The notes under the pieces are model-generated. The model did not search any database and was not told the origin of the DNA. It saw only the letters and a list, made by a program, of their open reading frames with translations. From an archaeon GW2011_AR5 (lineage in GTDB: Archaea > Aenigmatarchaeota > Aenigmatarchaeia > GW2011-AR5): DNA of 64,000 nucleotides. The stretch is from NCBI GenBank assembly GCA_000806115.1, contig JWKQ01000001.1, positions 281,784-345,783 on the forward strand. Reading direction: 5' to 3'. The translations under genes were made by a program, and so were the position numbers. This document shows positions 16,725-27,800 of the stretch, piece by piece (the first letter of the stretch is position 1; each line of letters starts with the position of its first letter).

Positions 16725-16817
16725 AGTATCGGACAATACTATTTGGAAATATTATTGGTTGTCCGTACTATCTGTGAAGACATAACCATAATATCACTCT
16801 AAATTGTTATGTCTTTC
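16725..16817. repeat. E-type paired stem-loop element, copy 2
   Basis: AGTATCGGACAA (16725-16736) pairs with TTGTCCGTACT (16759-16769) with one bulge, and GAAGACATAAC (16776-16786) pairs with GTTATGTCTTTC (16806-16817). The loops contain ATATTA-like runs. It lies between the exoprotein gene and the ABC permease, both on the minus strand, so it may be in the permease leader. Confidence 0.55.
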
Positions 16818-16845
16818 ACTATAATCAGGAACGAATATCGTCAAC

Positions 16846-17979
16846 CTAGTCTTCCTTCTTCTTTCTCCGCTTCCTGATTAAAAAATAATACGCAAGCCCC
16901 AGAATTACCAGCAGGATTATTATCTGCATCACCGGCGGCTCGGGATTCTTCAGGTATATGTCGAACCTGTTCGTTACCGTGTGGCTGCCCAGGTCGTCCG
17001 AATAGCTTGTAGTCATCGTGCACCCATAACGTCCGCCGGACTGAATTGTAATGTCAAACACCGCCGGCGCGTCCTCGTCGCGCTTCAGCTGCCCCAGGAA
17101 GGATTTGGATGACTGTCCGTTGCATGTCAGTTCAGATTCTATCGCGTCCATCGTGCCCTTGCCGGTGTTTTCTATGCGCACTATGACCGAGACGGGAGAG
17201 CCCGCGACTGCGTCGCCGAATGCCGACGAAACCTTGATGTTCTGGATGCTGATTTTTCCCATGTTCACCACGCGCGCCCCTACGTTCTGGGTTGAGTTGT
17301 AGGACGTCCCTGACTCGTCAACATAGCCAATCTCGAAAGGAAGGTTGTACGCGCCCGCCTTGAGCTCGCTGCCGACCGACATGAGGAATGAAACCTTTGA
17401 GACGTTTCCCGGCGCAATGCCCGCGACAGTCATGACGGAGCTTCCAAGGGAGACGAAGTCTGAGGATTTTGAAACTATTTTCAGCTGCCTGGCGGCGCCC
17501 GTGCCTATGTTTTCAGCCTGCACCTCCATCATGAACACGGACGACGGCGTCGTGTTTGTCACTGCGGCCGAAGAAAGCACGATGTTCGGCTTTCCCCTGA
17601 CTGTGACGTTGATGGTCCTTACGGATTCGCTGCCCGACTGGACGGCGCGCACAAATATCGGGTAAACCCCCGAACCGGCTGCTGAGTCGACATGTATGAA
17701 ATAAGTGTTGGTGCGGGAACAGTGGGCGCACAGCTCGAAGCCGTTCTCAAATGATTCGGTGGAGGTTTTCAGCGAGAAAGGATATCTCAGGTCGAGCCTT
17801 GCCGTTGACAGCGTGAAATCGCTGTCCACGTTGCTGTAAGTGATGCGCACGGTGAGGTCGTTCCCGGGCTCAACCGGCTGCGGCGACACGTCGTTGACTA
17901 TGATTTTTATGGCTGCCGCATTGACCATGGAAGACATCAGCACGACTGCCAACGCCGCGAATAGAAGCGCTTTTTTCAT
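16846..17979 (-). CDS. Exported CARDB/COG1361-like protein, membrane anchored
   Basis: A 377-residue protein. It has a signal peptide (MKKALLFAALAVVLMSSMVNA), then several Ig-like domains, including PVEPGNDLTVRITYSNVDSD and IVRIENTGKGTMDAIESEL, which are CARDB/S-layer-like repeats, then one C-terminal helix (MQIIILLVILGLAYYFLIR) and a basic RKRRKKKED anchor. It faces outward. It sits just upstream of a MacB-like permease and ATPase, so it may be their periplasmic-side partner (inference). Confidence 0.88.
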   Translation of the reverse strand: MKKALLFAALAVVLMSSMVNAAAIKIIVNDVSPQPVEPGNDLTVRITYSNVDSDFTLSTARLDLRYPFSLKTSTESFENGFELCAHCSRTNTYFIHVDSAAGSGVYPIFVRAVQSGSESVRTINVTVRGKPNIVLSSAAVTNTTPSSVFMMEVQAENIGTGAARQLKIVSKSSDFVSLGSSVMTVAGIAPGNVSKVSFLMSVGSELKAGAYNLPFEIGYVDESGTSYNSTQNVGARVVNMGKISIQNIKVSSAFGDAVAGSPVSVIVRIENTGKGTMDAIESELTCNGQSSKSFLGQLKRDEDAPAVFDITIQSGGRYGCTMTTSYSDDLGSHTVTNRFDIYLKNPEPPVMQIIILLVILGLAYYFLIRKRRKKKED

Positions 17980-18054
17980 GAAAACCAGATAAAAAGTGGC
18001 GCAAATCTTTTTAATCGCATGAAAAAGCTTCCTGAAATTACAAAGACATTACAA

Positions 18055-18125
18055 AGCTGGGAGGGAGAGTCGAACTCCCCTTTCGGGCTCTGCAGGCCCG
18101 CGCATGGCCGATCTGCCATCCCAGC
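18055..18125 (-). tRNA. tRNA-Cys (anticodon GCA)
   Basis: On the minus strand the acceptor GCTGGGA pairs with TCCCAGC, the T arm contains GAGTTCGACTC, and the anticodon loop CTGCAGA gives anticodon GCA. The discriminator is U, which CysRS requires. cysS is in the same window at 29842. Confidence 0.95.
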
Positions 18126-18163
18126 AGCAAGTTTAACTTTATTGTCCAAGGCTTTATAGCTCT

Positions 18164-18244
18164 ACAAGGAATCAAACAAGATATTACTTCCTTGTGAGCT
18201 ATATGTGAACCCAGTAAGATCATATCACGAATCTTTACTGGGTT
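18164..18244. repeat. E-type paired stem-loop element, copy 3
   Basis: ACAAGGAA (18164-18171) pairs with TTCCTTGT (18188-18195), and after 12 bases AACCCAGTAAGAT (18208-18220) pairs with ATCTTTACTGGGTT (18231-18244) with a single bulge. The first loop has GATATTA just before the 3' arm, as in the copies at 29654 and 35329. It lies between tRNA-Cys and the divergent gene at 18289. Confidence 0.55.
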
Positions 18245-18288
18245 AACTATAAAATTCGATTTTTAAGGATTTTGAACATTCTTCTGAA

Positions 18289-19182
18289 ATGCCAAAAAAG
18301 ACGCGCAAACCAAAAAAGAAGGAAATCGTCCCGGCAGCACGAAAAAACCCGGGCTGGCTCAGGCATGCAGCCGTAGCAACCGCCGCCCTGGGCACAATCT
18401 CAGCTGCCGCATGGAATTATGCAAGCTCTCATTATGAAAGAAAATGGTCTGAACTTTACAAAACTTACGAATCTAACCTCACCGTCACTGACAGAAGAGC
18501 AAACATAGAATTCAGCGGTTTATACGACAAGCTTTCCAGAGTGAGAAGGCTTCATTCCCTGGGCTTGGAATTTGAATCTGACACCAAGGACGAAAATTCC
18601 AGGTTCCTTGTTTTTCTGAAGAACCACCACGGCGAAATAGCTGAAATGGCGAACACCGACTTTGAATTCGGCGGCTATCTCATGAGAAACGGCGACGGTT
18701 TTCGTATAGCGAAATATTCCCATCTTCAGCGCGTCGAAATAATGCCTTACTCAAGAGAAGTCCTGAATGGTAATTTCTCGAATGCTGCGAGGCTGAAAGA
18801 ACATATACGCACATATAGTGGAAGCCTCGGGCTGGACAAAAAAACTGAAAACATAGCCCTATTGGCTGTTGATTATTTTCAGTCAAGGCAATTCAACAAA
18901 GAGCTCGATGAAAGCTACAGGACGATTCTGGAAAGCGTTGCTGGATTGGTACAATACCAGACCCCGCATTTTCCAGAAGATACAATGAAGACGGAGTTTT
19001 TCGCGGGATGGCACATACACCCCAGGAACATACCGCACATTCCAAAGTCTCCTGACCCGGATGTTGCAAATACATTTATCATAGGACCGGAAGTTATTTT
19101 TCAGATAAACGACAGCACGCTCCAAGTTTATGGGATAAATCAGGGGCGCGTAAAGGAAATCTATCGGGTTAGAATAAACTAA
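18289..19182 (+). CDS. Membrane-anchored protein with possible JAMM-like domain
   Basis: A 297-residue protein. A very basic N-terminus (KKTRKPKKKE) is followed by one membrane helix (AAVATAALGTISAAAWNYA), then a helical region. Near the C-terminus, FAGWHIHPRN followed by KSPDPDVANTF resembles the HxHP...S..D metal motif of JAB/MPN (JAMM) isopeptidases, with the expected IIGPEVIFQI and LQVYGI strands. Spacing is not canonical and the catalytic Glu cannot be placed with certainty. TTTTTAAG lies 20-27 bases upstream. Confidence 0.7.
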   Translation: MPKKTRKPKKKEIVPAARKNPGWLRHAAVATAALGTISAAAWNYASSHYERKWSELYKTYESNLTVTDRRANIEFSGLYDKLSRVRRLHSLGLEFESDTKDENSRFLVFLKNHHGEIAEMANTDFEFGGYLMRNGDGFRIAKYSHLQRVEIMPYSREVLNGNFSNAARLKEHIRTYSGSLGLDKKTENIALLAVDYFQSRQFNKELDESYRTILESVAGLVQYQTPHFPEDTMKTEFFAGWHIHPRNIPHIPKSPDPDVANTFIIGPEVIFQINDSTLQVYGINQGRVKEIYRVRIN

Positions 19183-20300
19183 ATCTTCTCAATCTCGGCT
19201 TTCTTCAGCGCTTTTTTGACGAGCGCGTCGATTTTCAGCCTGCGCTCTATTTTCTTGACGACTTTCAGCTCCGCGCGCGTCGCCGGATGCTTGCCCACCA
19301 GCACCGAACAGCAGTCCGTGTACGGCACGATGGAAGTCTTGTACGTTCCTATTTCCTCCGCCGTCCTGATTATGTCCTGCTTGTGCGTGCCTATCAGCGG
19401 CGAGAGGATTGGCAGCTTTACCGGCTCGTAGACGACGTTAAGGTTCTGAAGCGTTTGTGAAGCCACCTGCGCCACGCTGTCGCCCGTTACCAAGCCAAGC
19501 GCATGTTCGCGCTTTGCTATCTGTTCCGCCATCTTCATCATCAGCCTGCGGTAAAGGAGCATCCTGTATTCGCCGCCTTCCTTCATCGTACCCTTGATGA
19601 TTTTCTGCTGCACTTCCTTGAACGGCACGAAGTAAACCTTGGATTTTCCCTGGTATTCCGACAGATGGCTGACTAATTTTCTTATCTTGTCCATGAACGG
19701 GTCGTAATTGTGAAAATGCACGAAGATAATCCTGCAGCCGCGGGACATCATCCGATAAGCTGCCACGGGCGAGTCTATGCCTCCCGACAGCAAACAGACA
19801 AGACGTCCGGCCGTTCCCACGGGCAGCCCTCCCACGCTTTGCTGCTTCTCGCTGTAGACGTACGCCTTGTCCGCTATCTCGACAAATATCTCAAGTTCCG
19901 GGTTGTGCAGTTCAACCTTCTTCTTAGTGGCTTTCCACACAACGCCGCCGAGCAGCCTGTTGAGCTCCGGAGAGGTGTGCTTGAACTGCTTGTTCGAACG
20001 GCTTGCCGTGATGCGGAATGTTTTTGCCGGGGATTTCTTTGCCACTGCCGCGACAGCTTTTGCCAGCGACGGCATGGTAAGCGCCACTTCCTCGGCAATA
20101 GAGAAGCTGGATATTCCGGCAATCTTCCTCAGCTTCGGAATCTCCTTCGCCTTCACATCCTTCAATATTATTCTTCCCCGCTTCCTCTCAACCTTCGCCC
20201 CGGTGAAGTTCTTTATGTTCTCCACGAGCTTCTTCTCGAAGAAACGGCGGTTGCCGCCCTTGATGCCTATCTCGCTGTAATGAACCAATATACGTTTCAT
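19179..20300 (-). CDS. thiI: tRNA 4-thiouridine synthetase ThiI-like protein
   Basis: A 373-residue enzyme that activates U8 of tRNA by adenylation for sulfur transfer. An N-terminal ferredoxin-like/THUMP region (about 1-165) is followed by the PP-loop LSGGIDSPVAAY (about 171-182) and GLVTGDSVAQVASQTLQNL. No C-terminal rhodanese domain is present, as in most archaea. The gene is preceded by a Z-type leader. Its 3' end overlaps the convergent gene at 18289 by four bases. Confidence 0.95.
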   Translation of the reverse strand: MKRILVHYSEIGIKGGNRRFFEKKLVENIKNFTGAKVERKRGRIILKDVKAKEIPKLRKIAGISSFSIAEEVALTMPSLAKAVAAVAKKSPAKTFRITASRSNKQFKHTSPELNRLLGGVVWKATKKKVELHNPELEIFVEIADKAYVYSEKQQSVGGLPVGTAGRLVCLLSGGIDSPVAAYRMMSRGCRIIFVHFHNYDPFMDKIRKLVSHLSEYQGKSKVYFVPFKEVQQKIIKGTMKEGGEYRMLLYRRLMMKMAEQIAKREHALGLVTGDSVAQVASQTLQNLNVVYEPVKLPILSPLIGTHKQDIIRTAEEIGTYKTSIVPYTDCCSVLVGKHPATRAELKVVKKIERRLKIDALVKKALKKAEIEKI

Positions 20301-20432
20301 ACCTATCCCTTTCTTTGTAAGAAGGGTCTACAGCATTAAGCGAAGCTTAATGCGTACAGGTGAAACTTAGTTTCACCTTGTATGGCTCACCCCAAAGAAC
20401 TTGGGTTCCTGTAGACCTTGCCTTCACTATTA
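20301..20432 (-). promoter_or_regulatory. Z-type structured leader, copy 4, expanded (before thiI)
   Basis: Read on the minus strand: GGTCTACAG... is formed by 20409-20417 and pairs with 20325-20333 (nine pairs). Inside are GGAACCC, AAGTTCTTTGGGGTGAG and a two-hairpin insert (GGTGAAACT/AGTTTCACC and CATTAAGC/GCTTAATG). Then CCCTTCTT pairs with AAGAAAGGG just before the ATG. Order and loop motifs equal those of the uL6 leader, in a non-ribosomal gene. Confidence 0.7.
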
Positions 20433-20583
20433 TCTATTACTCTAACCTGATGTTTGCCTATTTTGCTATCAAGATAAATGACATAGACAAACGACTACCC
20501 GATTCTAGACTTCTAAACATGCTTAAATATCGTATATGCACAATAGGATATTAGTGCACGTAATTTATCCGTAAGGTGAACAT

Positions 20584-20709
20584 ATGTCATTCGTAACCAT
20601 GACCCCGATGCAGATTGTATGGTCGATTTTTGTCGTAGCCGTCATAGTGCTCCTTTTCACTCTCTACCACATGCATCTTGAGAAAAAAACCGGGAAACAA
20701 AAAAGATGA
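20584..20709 (+). CDS. Small single-span membrane protein
   Basis: A 41-residue protein. MQIVWSIFVVAVIVLLFTLY is one clear membrane helix, followed by a His- and Lys-rich tail ending EKKTGKQKR, which should stay in the cytoplasm. AAGGTGA precedes the ATG, and CTTAAATATC about 60 bases upstream is a TATA candidate. The function is unknown; its size suggests a regulator or subunit of a membrane complex. Confidence 0.7.
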   Translation: MSFVTMTPMQIVWSIFVVAVIVLLFTLYHMHLEKKTGKQKR

Positions 20710-20745
20710 TTCGCTTTTATAAAGATAGACTTTTTCTTTGATTGC

Positions 20746-21345
20746 ATGAAAGTCGTGCCACTTGGTGAACAGCCTGAAGGCTCCAGATATCTAGACCTTA
20801 GTGGACCTGACATTGACGAAAGAGCATATTCCGGGCAGGATTCGACTGTGTACAGGGACACGAGGACTGACCGGGCAATACATGTTTACCACTTTCTTCC
20901 GTTAGACGGCGTAGCGAAATATGCCCGGTGCATGAATGCCGCTGCGTTATCGCTTCATGCGTTCCCTTTCACAGAAACAATAAGGTTCGGTAGCGAGAAC
21001 TACACGTCAGAGGCACACGCCAATCCCGTTGAGGAAGCAGGAAAAAAGCTGTTCAGCTTCATGGGGGAAGAAAGGAAACATGCCTATACAATCAGCCCTT
21101 TCATAGATGCGCTCTCATTGTGCTGGCCTAATCAAACCGATGACGAGCATCAACGAACTGTTGCTAAATGTTTTGACATGCTGTTTTATGACAGAGTCAA
21201 CGACTGGATAGAACGCCAGAGCAGCGTACGCGGCGTGGACATCAACCCGGTGAATGTAAAGTTTGTTGTCGACAGAGAGCGGCAAAGAATACAACTAATG
21301 ATTACCGACCTCGCAAAAAATATTGGCGATGTACGCCTCATCTGA
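20746..21345 (+). CDS. Hypothetical protein, possibly kinase-like
   Basis: A 199-residue protein. GVDINPVNVKFVVDRERQRI followed by LMITDLAKNI resembles the catalytic loop (D..P.N) and the metal-binding D of protein kinase or aminoglycoside-kinase folds. An ATP-binding Lys and Gly loop are not clear, so it may be degenerate or only similar by chance. CTTTTATAAA about 30 bases upstream supports a leaderless transcript. It converges on the HIT gene with an 8-base overlap. Confidence 0.7.
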   Translation: MKVVPLGEQPEGSRYLDLSGPDIDERAYSGQDSTVYRDTRTDRAIHVYHFLPLDGVAKYARCMNAAALSLHAFPFTETIRFGSENYTSEAHANPVEEAGKKLFSFMGEERKHAYTISPFIDALSLCWPNQTDDEHQRTVAKCFDMLFYDRVNDWIERQSSVRGVDINPVNVKFVVDRERQRIQLMITDLAKNIGDVRLI

Positions 21346-21748
21346 AAAGCTTGCGGAATTCCCGGACGTCTCTCTTCATTTGTTCTTCTTCTTTGAGTTC
21401 ATTGCTGTGGAATACGCCGCTTTTTACAAAATCACCCTTGAATCTTGGAAGGATATGAACGTGGCAATGTTCCACAGTCTGCCCGGCTGCATCCCCTTCG
21501 TTGATTCCGTAGTTGAAGCCGTCCGGGTTAAGATGACGCTTCAGCTTTTCCGCTACGAGCCGGACCGTGCTGAAAAGGCTTGAAATCTCGCCGTCGCCAA
21601 GCTCCCGTATGCCGGAAACATGGCGTTTTGGCATGACAAGGCAGTGCCCTTTGCCGGCGGGATAAAGATTGTACAGGACTAATTCAGAGACGTTTTCGAA
21701 GATTTTCTGCCTTTCTATATTTTCCCTGCTGCAAAACGGACATTGCAT
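21338..21748 (-). CDS. HIT-family nucleotide hydrolase/transferase
   Basis: A 136-residue protein with the histidine triad EHCHVHILPRF (about residues 92-102), preceded by YGINEGDAAGQTV and GHCLVMPKRHVSG, typical of HIT hydrolases acting on nucleoside phosphoramidates or dinucleotides. An N-terminal CPFCS may help bind zinc. It stands alone, divergent from the giant surface protein gene. Confidence 0.93.
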   Translation of the reverse strand: MQCPFCSRENIERQKIFENVSELVLYNLYPAGKGHCLVMPKRHVSGIRELGDGEISSLFSTVRLVAEKLKRHLNPDGFNYGINEGDAAGQTVEHCHVHILPRFKGDFVKSGVFHSNELKEEEQMKRDVREFRKLFR

Positions 21749-21862
21749 GCGAATTACGTCTTACAAAAATCTTTATATACAGCTTTTCAACATAGAAAAA
21801 GTATAACATTGTAAGTTTTTCATTTTCTCGTTGAGTGGTGCGGGCAGAGCGAGTGATTAAGT

Positions 21863-24800
21863 TTGGGAAGAAACGGTGCAATGGTTCTTGTATTAATGTT
21901 CTTCTTATTCAGCTCTGTCTCTTTTGCTTATGAGATGTCTTTCTTTACTGATAATTACTTCTACAGCACAGGCGAGATGATATACGCCAAGGGCATCGTG
22001 AAGCAGAATTCCACTGCAGTATCAAATGTCACCGTAGCTTTTCAGGCGAAGGACGTTTCGGGCACCATCGTTAACTCAACCTCATTAACTTCTAATTCAA
22101 CAGGCGAATTCAACTACACCTTCTCACTGTCTTCTGTTGGCAATTATACCCTCATTGCCAACGCTTCCGGCGACTATGTTGCACATTTCATAAAAGTAAA
22201 GAGTTATTCACAGATACTTCAGACAACTGACAAGCCGACTTACACCGGAGGGACGAACGGTACGCTCTCGATAAAGGTCGTGGATTCCCAAGGAAACGGC
22301 GTGGCAAGTCAGCTCGTTACCAACAACCTCAGGTATGCGTCCAATAATACCCTCATCCGCAACCTTAGCGCGTGCACCACCAGCACTCTCGGCGAATGCA
22401 GCATAAACTTCACTGCCCCCTCCGTGGACGGACTGTACATGATAGAAAGCAATAATTTCGAGGACATCGTGACATTTGCTGTGGGCGGTTTCGACGCAGT
22501 CATGAAGATATCGCCGAACGTTATGGGACTCAACAGCGAAGTAACCATAAAAGTGATAGTCAAGAACGCTAATGGCAACGGCGTGACTGCTTCGACAAGA
22601 CAGCTGGTGATAACATTCCCGAACGCCACGGAATACACGATAACCAGCATGACGCAGGCAGTAGACAGCTCAGGAATCAGCTTGACAGGCGTATATGAAG
22701 ACAGATATAACGTCACGGGCGAGGGCGCCTACAAGGTCAAAGCGACAATAGTGGGCCAGGGTTCCAATATTACTAGGGAGCTTGCAGGGTCATTTGACGT
22801 GCGCGGTTATGTTATGGATATAGTGCCTTGGACCGGGCAGTCTGTTTTCTATCCTGGCTCTTCAATTGCATTGGGAATCAAGCTCAGGAACGCTTCGAGC
22901 AACGAGTTTATATCAGGCAAGACTTCTGCTTTGCTGACGGGCGCGTCCGTCCTTGATTCTTCTGACCAGCCCGTTGTCGTAAACATTTCCATTTCCGAGT
23001 TCTCCGCGCTGAGCAGCTACCGTGTTGACTTCGTCATGCCTTCAACGGCTACAACCGGCTCCTACAAATTCAAGATTTCAATCAACGACACGCTTGGCAC
23101 GGGTTCAGGCACAGGCTACTTCAGCGTTCAGCAGGTCAAGGCATCTGCAAGCACGCTTGATGCATTCCCGAATGGCACGTCCAAGACGACATTCCTGGCG
23201 GCGCAGCCCCTTGTTATAAAGTTCACTGCGAGTAACGCGTCGGGTTCTGTTACAGTTAACTCAGTCAGCACTTATACCATAAGGGATGAGAACGGCGACG
23301 ACAAGACTGCTCTGTTCGGCACGGGCGTGAATTTCACCTCGGGCGGAGCCGGCTATATCAATCTGAGCACGCCTAACAGGGGCGGAGACTACAGAATAAA
23401 GGGGAGGATAAACACCAGCGCCGGAATGGCAGATGCTGAGGGTTCCATATTCGTGGATGTTCTTGACATCGAGGCAAAACCCGCCAGCATAGGCGGAGGT
23501 GGTGGAGGTCCCGGCGGGTTCATGCCTTTCGGCGGCCCGGGTTTCATGTTTGCTTTCAGGCCAAATGATACTATAGCCCTGAATGTCACTGTCAACACTG
23601 CAAGCGAGAAACAGGAAGGCGACGAGTTCATGGGGAGCTTCGGCGGCGCTTCCGGCTCGGGCACGTCAGGCGGAATCGGACTCTTCGGAATAGGCGGCGG
23701 CTCGGCTGTCCAGGGAGCCCAGGTCCAGGTTGTGAAGGTTATCAACATCAACACCGACGAGGACATGACATCATCTGTTTCAGGAACGCTTTCATGTGTG
23801 ACAGCAACAGACGGCAAGTGCACAGTCAAGCTGCAGCCGACCACAAACGGCAACAACTGGACAGGCGGCTTTTATGTGGTGTTCCTTAACGCTTCAACCA
23901 ACAACAACCAGTCTGACAACGGGCAGGGATTCTTCGAAGTGAGAAGATATTTCGTTGACGTGCGCACCACATCGGCAGTCACCGACAACGCGAGCTCGCT
24001 TGGATTTGCCAGCTTCAGCAGCTGGAACATAGGGCCGAACGACAACGTCAACGTGACAGTGTCAATAAGAGAACCGGGGACGTGGAATACCATATCCTCG
24101 ACGTTCAACGTAACCGTCCTTGGCATGTATTACGGCGGCAAGATCGGTGAATTCATATTCCCACCCAAGCTCATCGATGGCACGACCAAGAGCTACCTCA
24201 CCAGCCAGGCAGGCAGCGTAATAATAAATGCGCCAAGCGGCGGCTGGAAGTCAGGCTTCTATGAAGTAAAGGTCTCCGTCAATACGACCGGCCAGGTGGA
24301 CAGCGGACAGGGCTTCATGATGTCTCGCATATACGAAGGGTTCGGGATGCCCGTCAATCCGACGACACTGCAGCAGGACTTCACCTCACAGTCGTCTGAG
24401 AACGTCACCCTGAGGATAAGCGTCTACGACGTCCAGCAGCACAGACCCGCAGCCAACCTCACAGTTACCAAGAACAAGATAATGTCTTTTTCATCGTTCC
24501 CGCCTTCCGACCTGTCGAGCTACGACAAGAACGTCACGCAGGGCACAACCGACGCGAACGGAGTTGTGCTAATGACACTGCCGGTGCCTACAGGCGGCTG
24601 GCCGAAGGGTAGCTATCTTGCAGTCTTTGATGTTACGAACGGCTCAGCAACAGACAGCGTCGAGGGATTCTTCCAGGTAAAGAATTTCTTTGCTGAACTC
24701 AGCAGTGGTAAGTGGTCGTTCGCGGCAAACGAATCTGTCGCCTTCAACGTAACGATTTCCTCTGACCCTTCGTGGATGAGAAACATGTTTGGAGGCTGCC

Positions 24801-27800
24801 CGGCAGGCGATCCCGGATGCACCGGAGGTGGAGGAGGGGGAGGTGGACCTGGTCCTGGTTCTGGCGGCAGCGGAGGCGGAGGATTTGCCGAACCAAACAA
24901 TTTGGTTGTGGACTATGGCACTCCTAACAGCATAGACGGTGACAGCATACCTGATTTGGTTGTCACAGCCAATCCGGACGGCACTGTCAATCTGACGCTT
25001 GCAGGAAACCTGACCCTTGGTAACTTGTCCGGCGACACTGTAGGCGGAGGCGGCGAACTTTCAACGAGAAACCTTTCCGTTTCCAGAACAGTATGGTGCA
25101 GCGGCAGCGGCTGCTCCAGCAGCGCAACCAACGCACCCAGCTGGTTTGAGAGCGTTTCCTGCTCAGGGCAGCTCAACCAGAGCGATTTCAACTACAGAAA
25201 CATAACTGTCAACTTTAGCGGCCCTGCCATAGCTTGCGTACAGACATCCAGGAACCTTACATACAAAGTGGGCGCCGGGCCAAGCACCGCCTCGAATTTC
25301 ACGCTTCAATATATTCAGGAAGTTGCGGGCTCGATAGGCGGCTCGAGCGGAGTGAGCGTCAGCAACAGCAGCGGGCTGTCTTACCTTAACGCGACTCTCA
25401 AGTCCATCAGGGTTTCGCGCGTTGACTTTGCTTCCGGTGAAACTGTGCTGACTCATGGCGTCAATTACAACGTTACCAGCGCGAACGGCGTTGTCGTGGG
25501 TGCAGGCAACATAACAATTCCCGGCATCGGCGGCATAAAGCTGAAGCCGATTGGCACATGGTCCAACGGATTCTACCGTGTGGTTGCCGATTTCAACAAC
25601 AGCCAGGGTACTGAAACGGCACAAAGCGGATTCCAGGTTGACACTTATATAGCAAACTGCTACAGGCTCGTTTACAGCTCGCTCCAGTCCAGCGGTGCAC
25701 TTTCAATGATGTGCTACGTCAACAGTCCCAGCGGAGGTATATACCCCAACAGGGTTGACATAGCGGTTGAAAGAATCAAAAACACCGCAACGCAGACCGA
25801 CATGGACACGTCCCTGTGGTCGTCAAGCGGGAACTATACGAGGTCTGATTCCAACGGCATTGGGGTACTTGTAAACCAGACGCTGCCGACAGGCTTTTAT
25901 GAGGCGGTTATCAAGCTCAACGAGAGCACAGACATCAAGAGGCAATCCGTCTGGTTCGACGTAAAAGACTTCGATGCGCAATTCTACACGTCCAAGTGGT
26001 CGTACTCTTCAAGCGAAACAGTGTCCCTGATTTCCAGGGGCACGCTGGACTCCCAGCAGGTCAGGGTCAACGTTTCGGGCACGCCGACAGTCTACAGGTA
26101 CGACAAGGGAACGTGGGCGCAAAGCACAGTATCCGGCGTCACAGTAACCACACAGATTGTAAACGTTTCTGAAATCAACAACTTCACCCTGATAAACCTG
26201 TCCAAATCAGGCGGCTGGGACGAGGGACAATACCAGGTTGTCCTCAACCTTACACGGATAAACGCAACCAACGCACCCCAGGGCGGCAACACAACGGTTT
26301 CCGCATGGTTCAACGTCGAGCTTTTCAATGTTTATGCTTATACGAGCCAGTGGTCTTACCATCCGAAGGACAACGTGACAGTAAATGTCTTTGTCGGGAC
26401 TTCCGGAGGATACAACCAGCTTTATGGAAGCAGTGTTGACGTAAACGTAACGGAGGTAAAGAACACGGTTACAGGAGCTGTGCTGACGAAAAACACTCAT
26501 TACACTGTCGTGGACAACACCACCGTTCCTTCCTCTTCAGGCACGCCCATTGCGAAAATCATTCCCGTGACTACGCTCCCCACAGGAAACTACAGGGCGA
26601 CAATTAATGTAAAAGACTCGGTGAGCGGCAGGACAGTGAAAGCCGAGGCGTATTTCCAGGTCATCGCGTTCTACCTGTCTTCATGGGCTGACCCGTATGA
26701 GGTAGGAGCAGGCGAGAACGTTTCAATTTCCATTTACACGTCGTCCCCGAGCGGCAGCGGCGTGAACGTGTCCGATGCGGTCATAACTTCGATGACATTT
26801 TGCAATGTCAATTATACATGCACAGCCAAGGCTCTTGCTTCTTTCAACTACACTTTCAACAAGGCGCCTTCGAAAATTGCCCTGAATACGACGGGCTTCG
26901 GAGAAGGATACTACAATGCCGTACTGACGGTAAATGATACGCAAAATTCGAATGCATCTTCCACAGCGTATTTCAGAGTCAAGTCTTTCGCAATGTCGGG
27001 CTTCATACCTTCAACAACGGGAAGCAGGAGCGGCTACGGCTACCAGATAAATGAAACGATGCCGCTAAATGTTACGGCAACTACCGGCGTCAACATAACC
27101 AATGCAACTTTCGCTTATTACGACTGTACGAGCTCGGGATGCACTTACAAGTCGTTCGTTGTCCAGATCGGCTACAATATGACAGCGAAGAACGCTGTGT
27201 TGAACCTGAGATCTGCTAACATAACGCCTGCGGCGCTTAACAACACATGGCCCGTCAACGAATATGCCTTCTACAGCGTCCTCGTCAAGGGTATCAAGGA
27301 CGGAGCAGAGGCATCGTTCTACACATACGTTAATACTTACTTCCCGAGAGCCAGCGTGTCAGGACCTTCGTCAGTTTCCACAGGCGGCAGCATAGGCGCC
27401 AACATAACAACCTATGTTGAACCGCTCACCAGCCAGAACCTGTCCGGTGCCAATATAACAGTCACTGACGTCCTTCAGGACACGGGATTCAGTCTTACCT
27501 CGCTCAGTGGCTGGAATGTCTCTTCCAAGATAACGAACTCATCCGGTATTGCTGAAATCAATGTGACACGGACATCTAACTGGCCTTCCGGCAACCTGAG
27601 GGTGAGATACAGCGTAGTTTACGGCAACGCATCCACAAAGGCAGAATTCACGACAAGTGCGTCATCGCCGTCGCTCGGTGTGAGCAAGTCGCTGATAAAC
27701 CGCACCGGCGGAACGGCGGCTAACGCAACGCTCGGAGAACAGTTCAATCTTTCAATTGTGCTGCAGAATACTCAGTCAAGCAACGCCGACGACACTGTTG

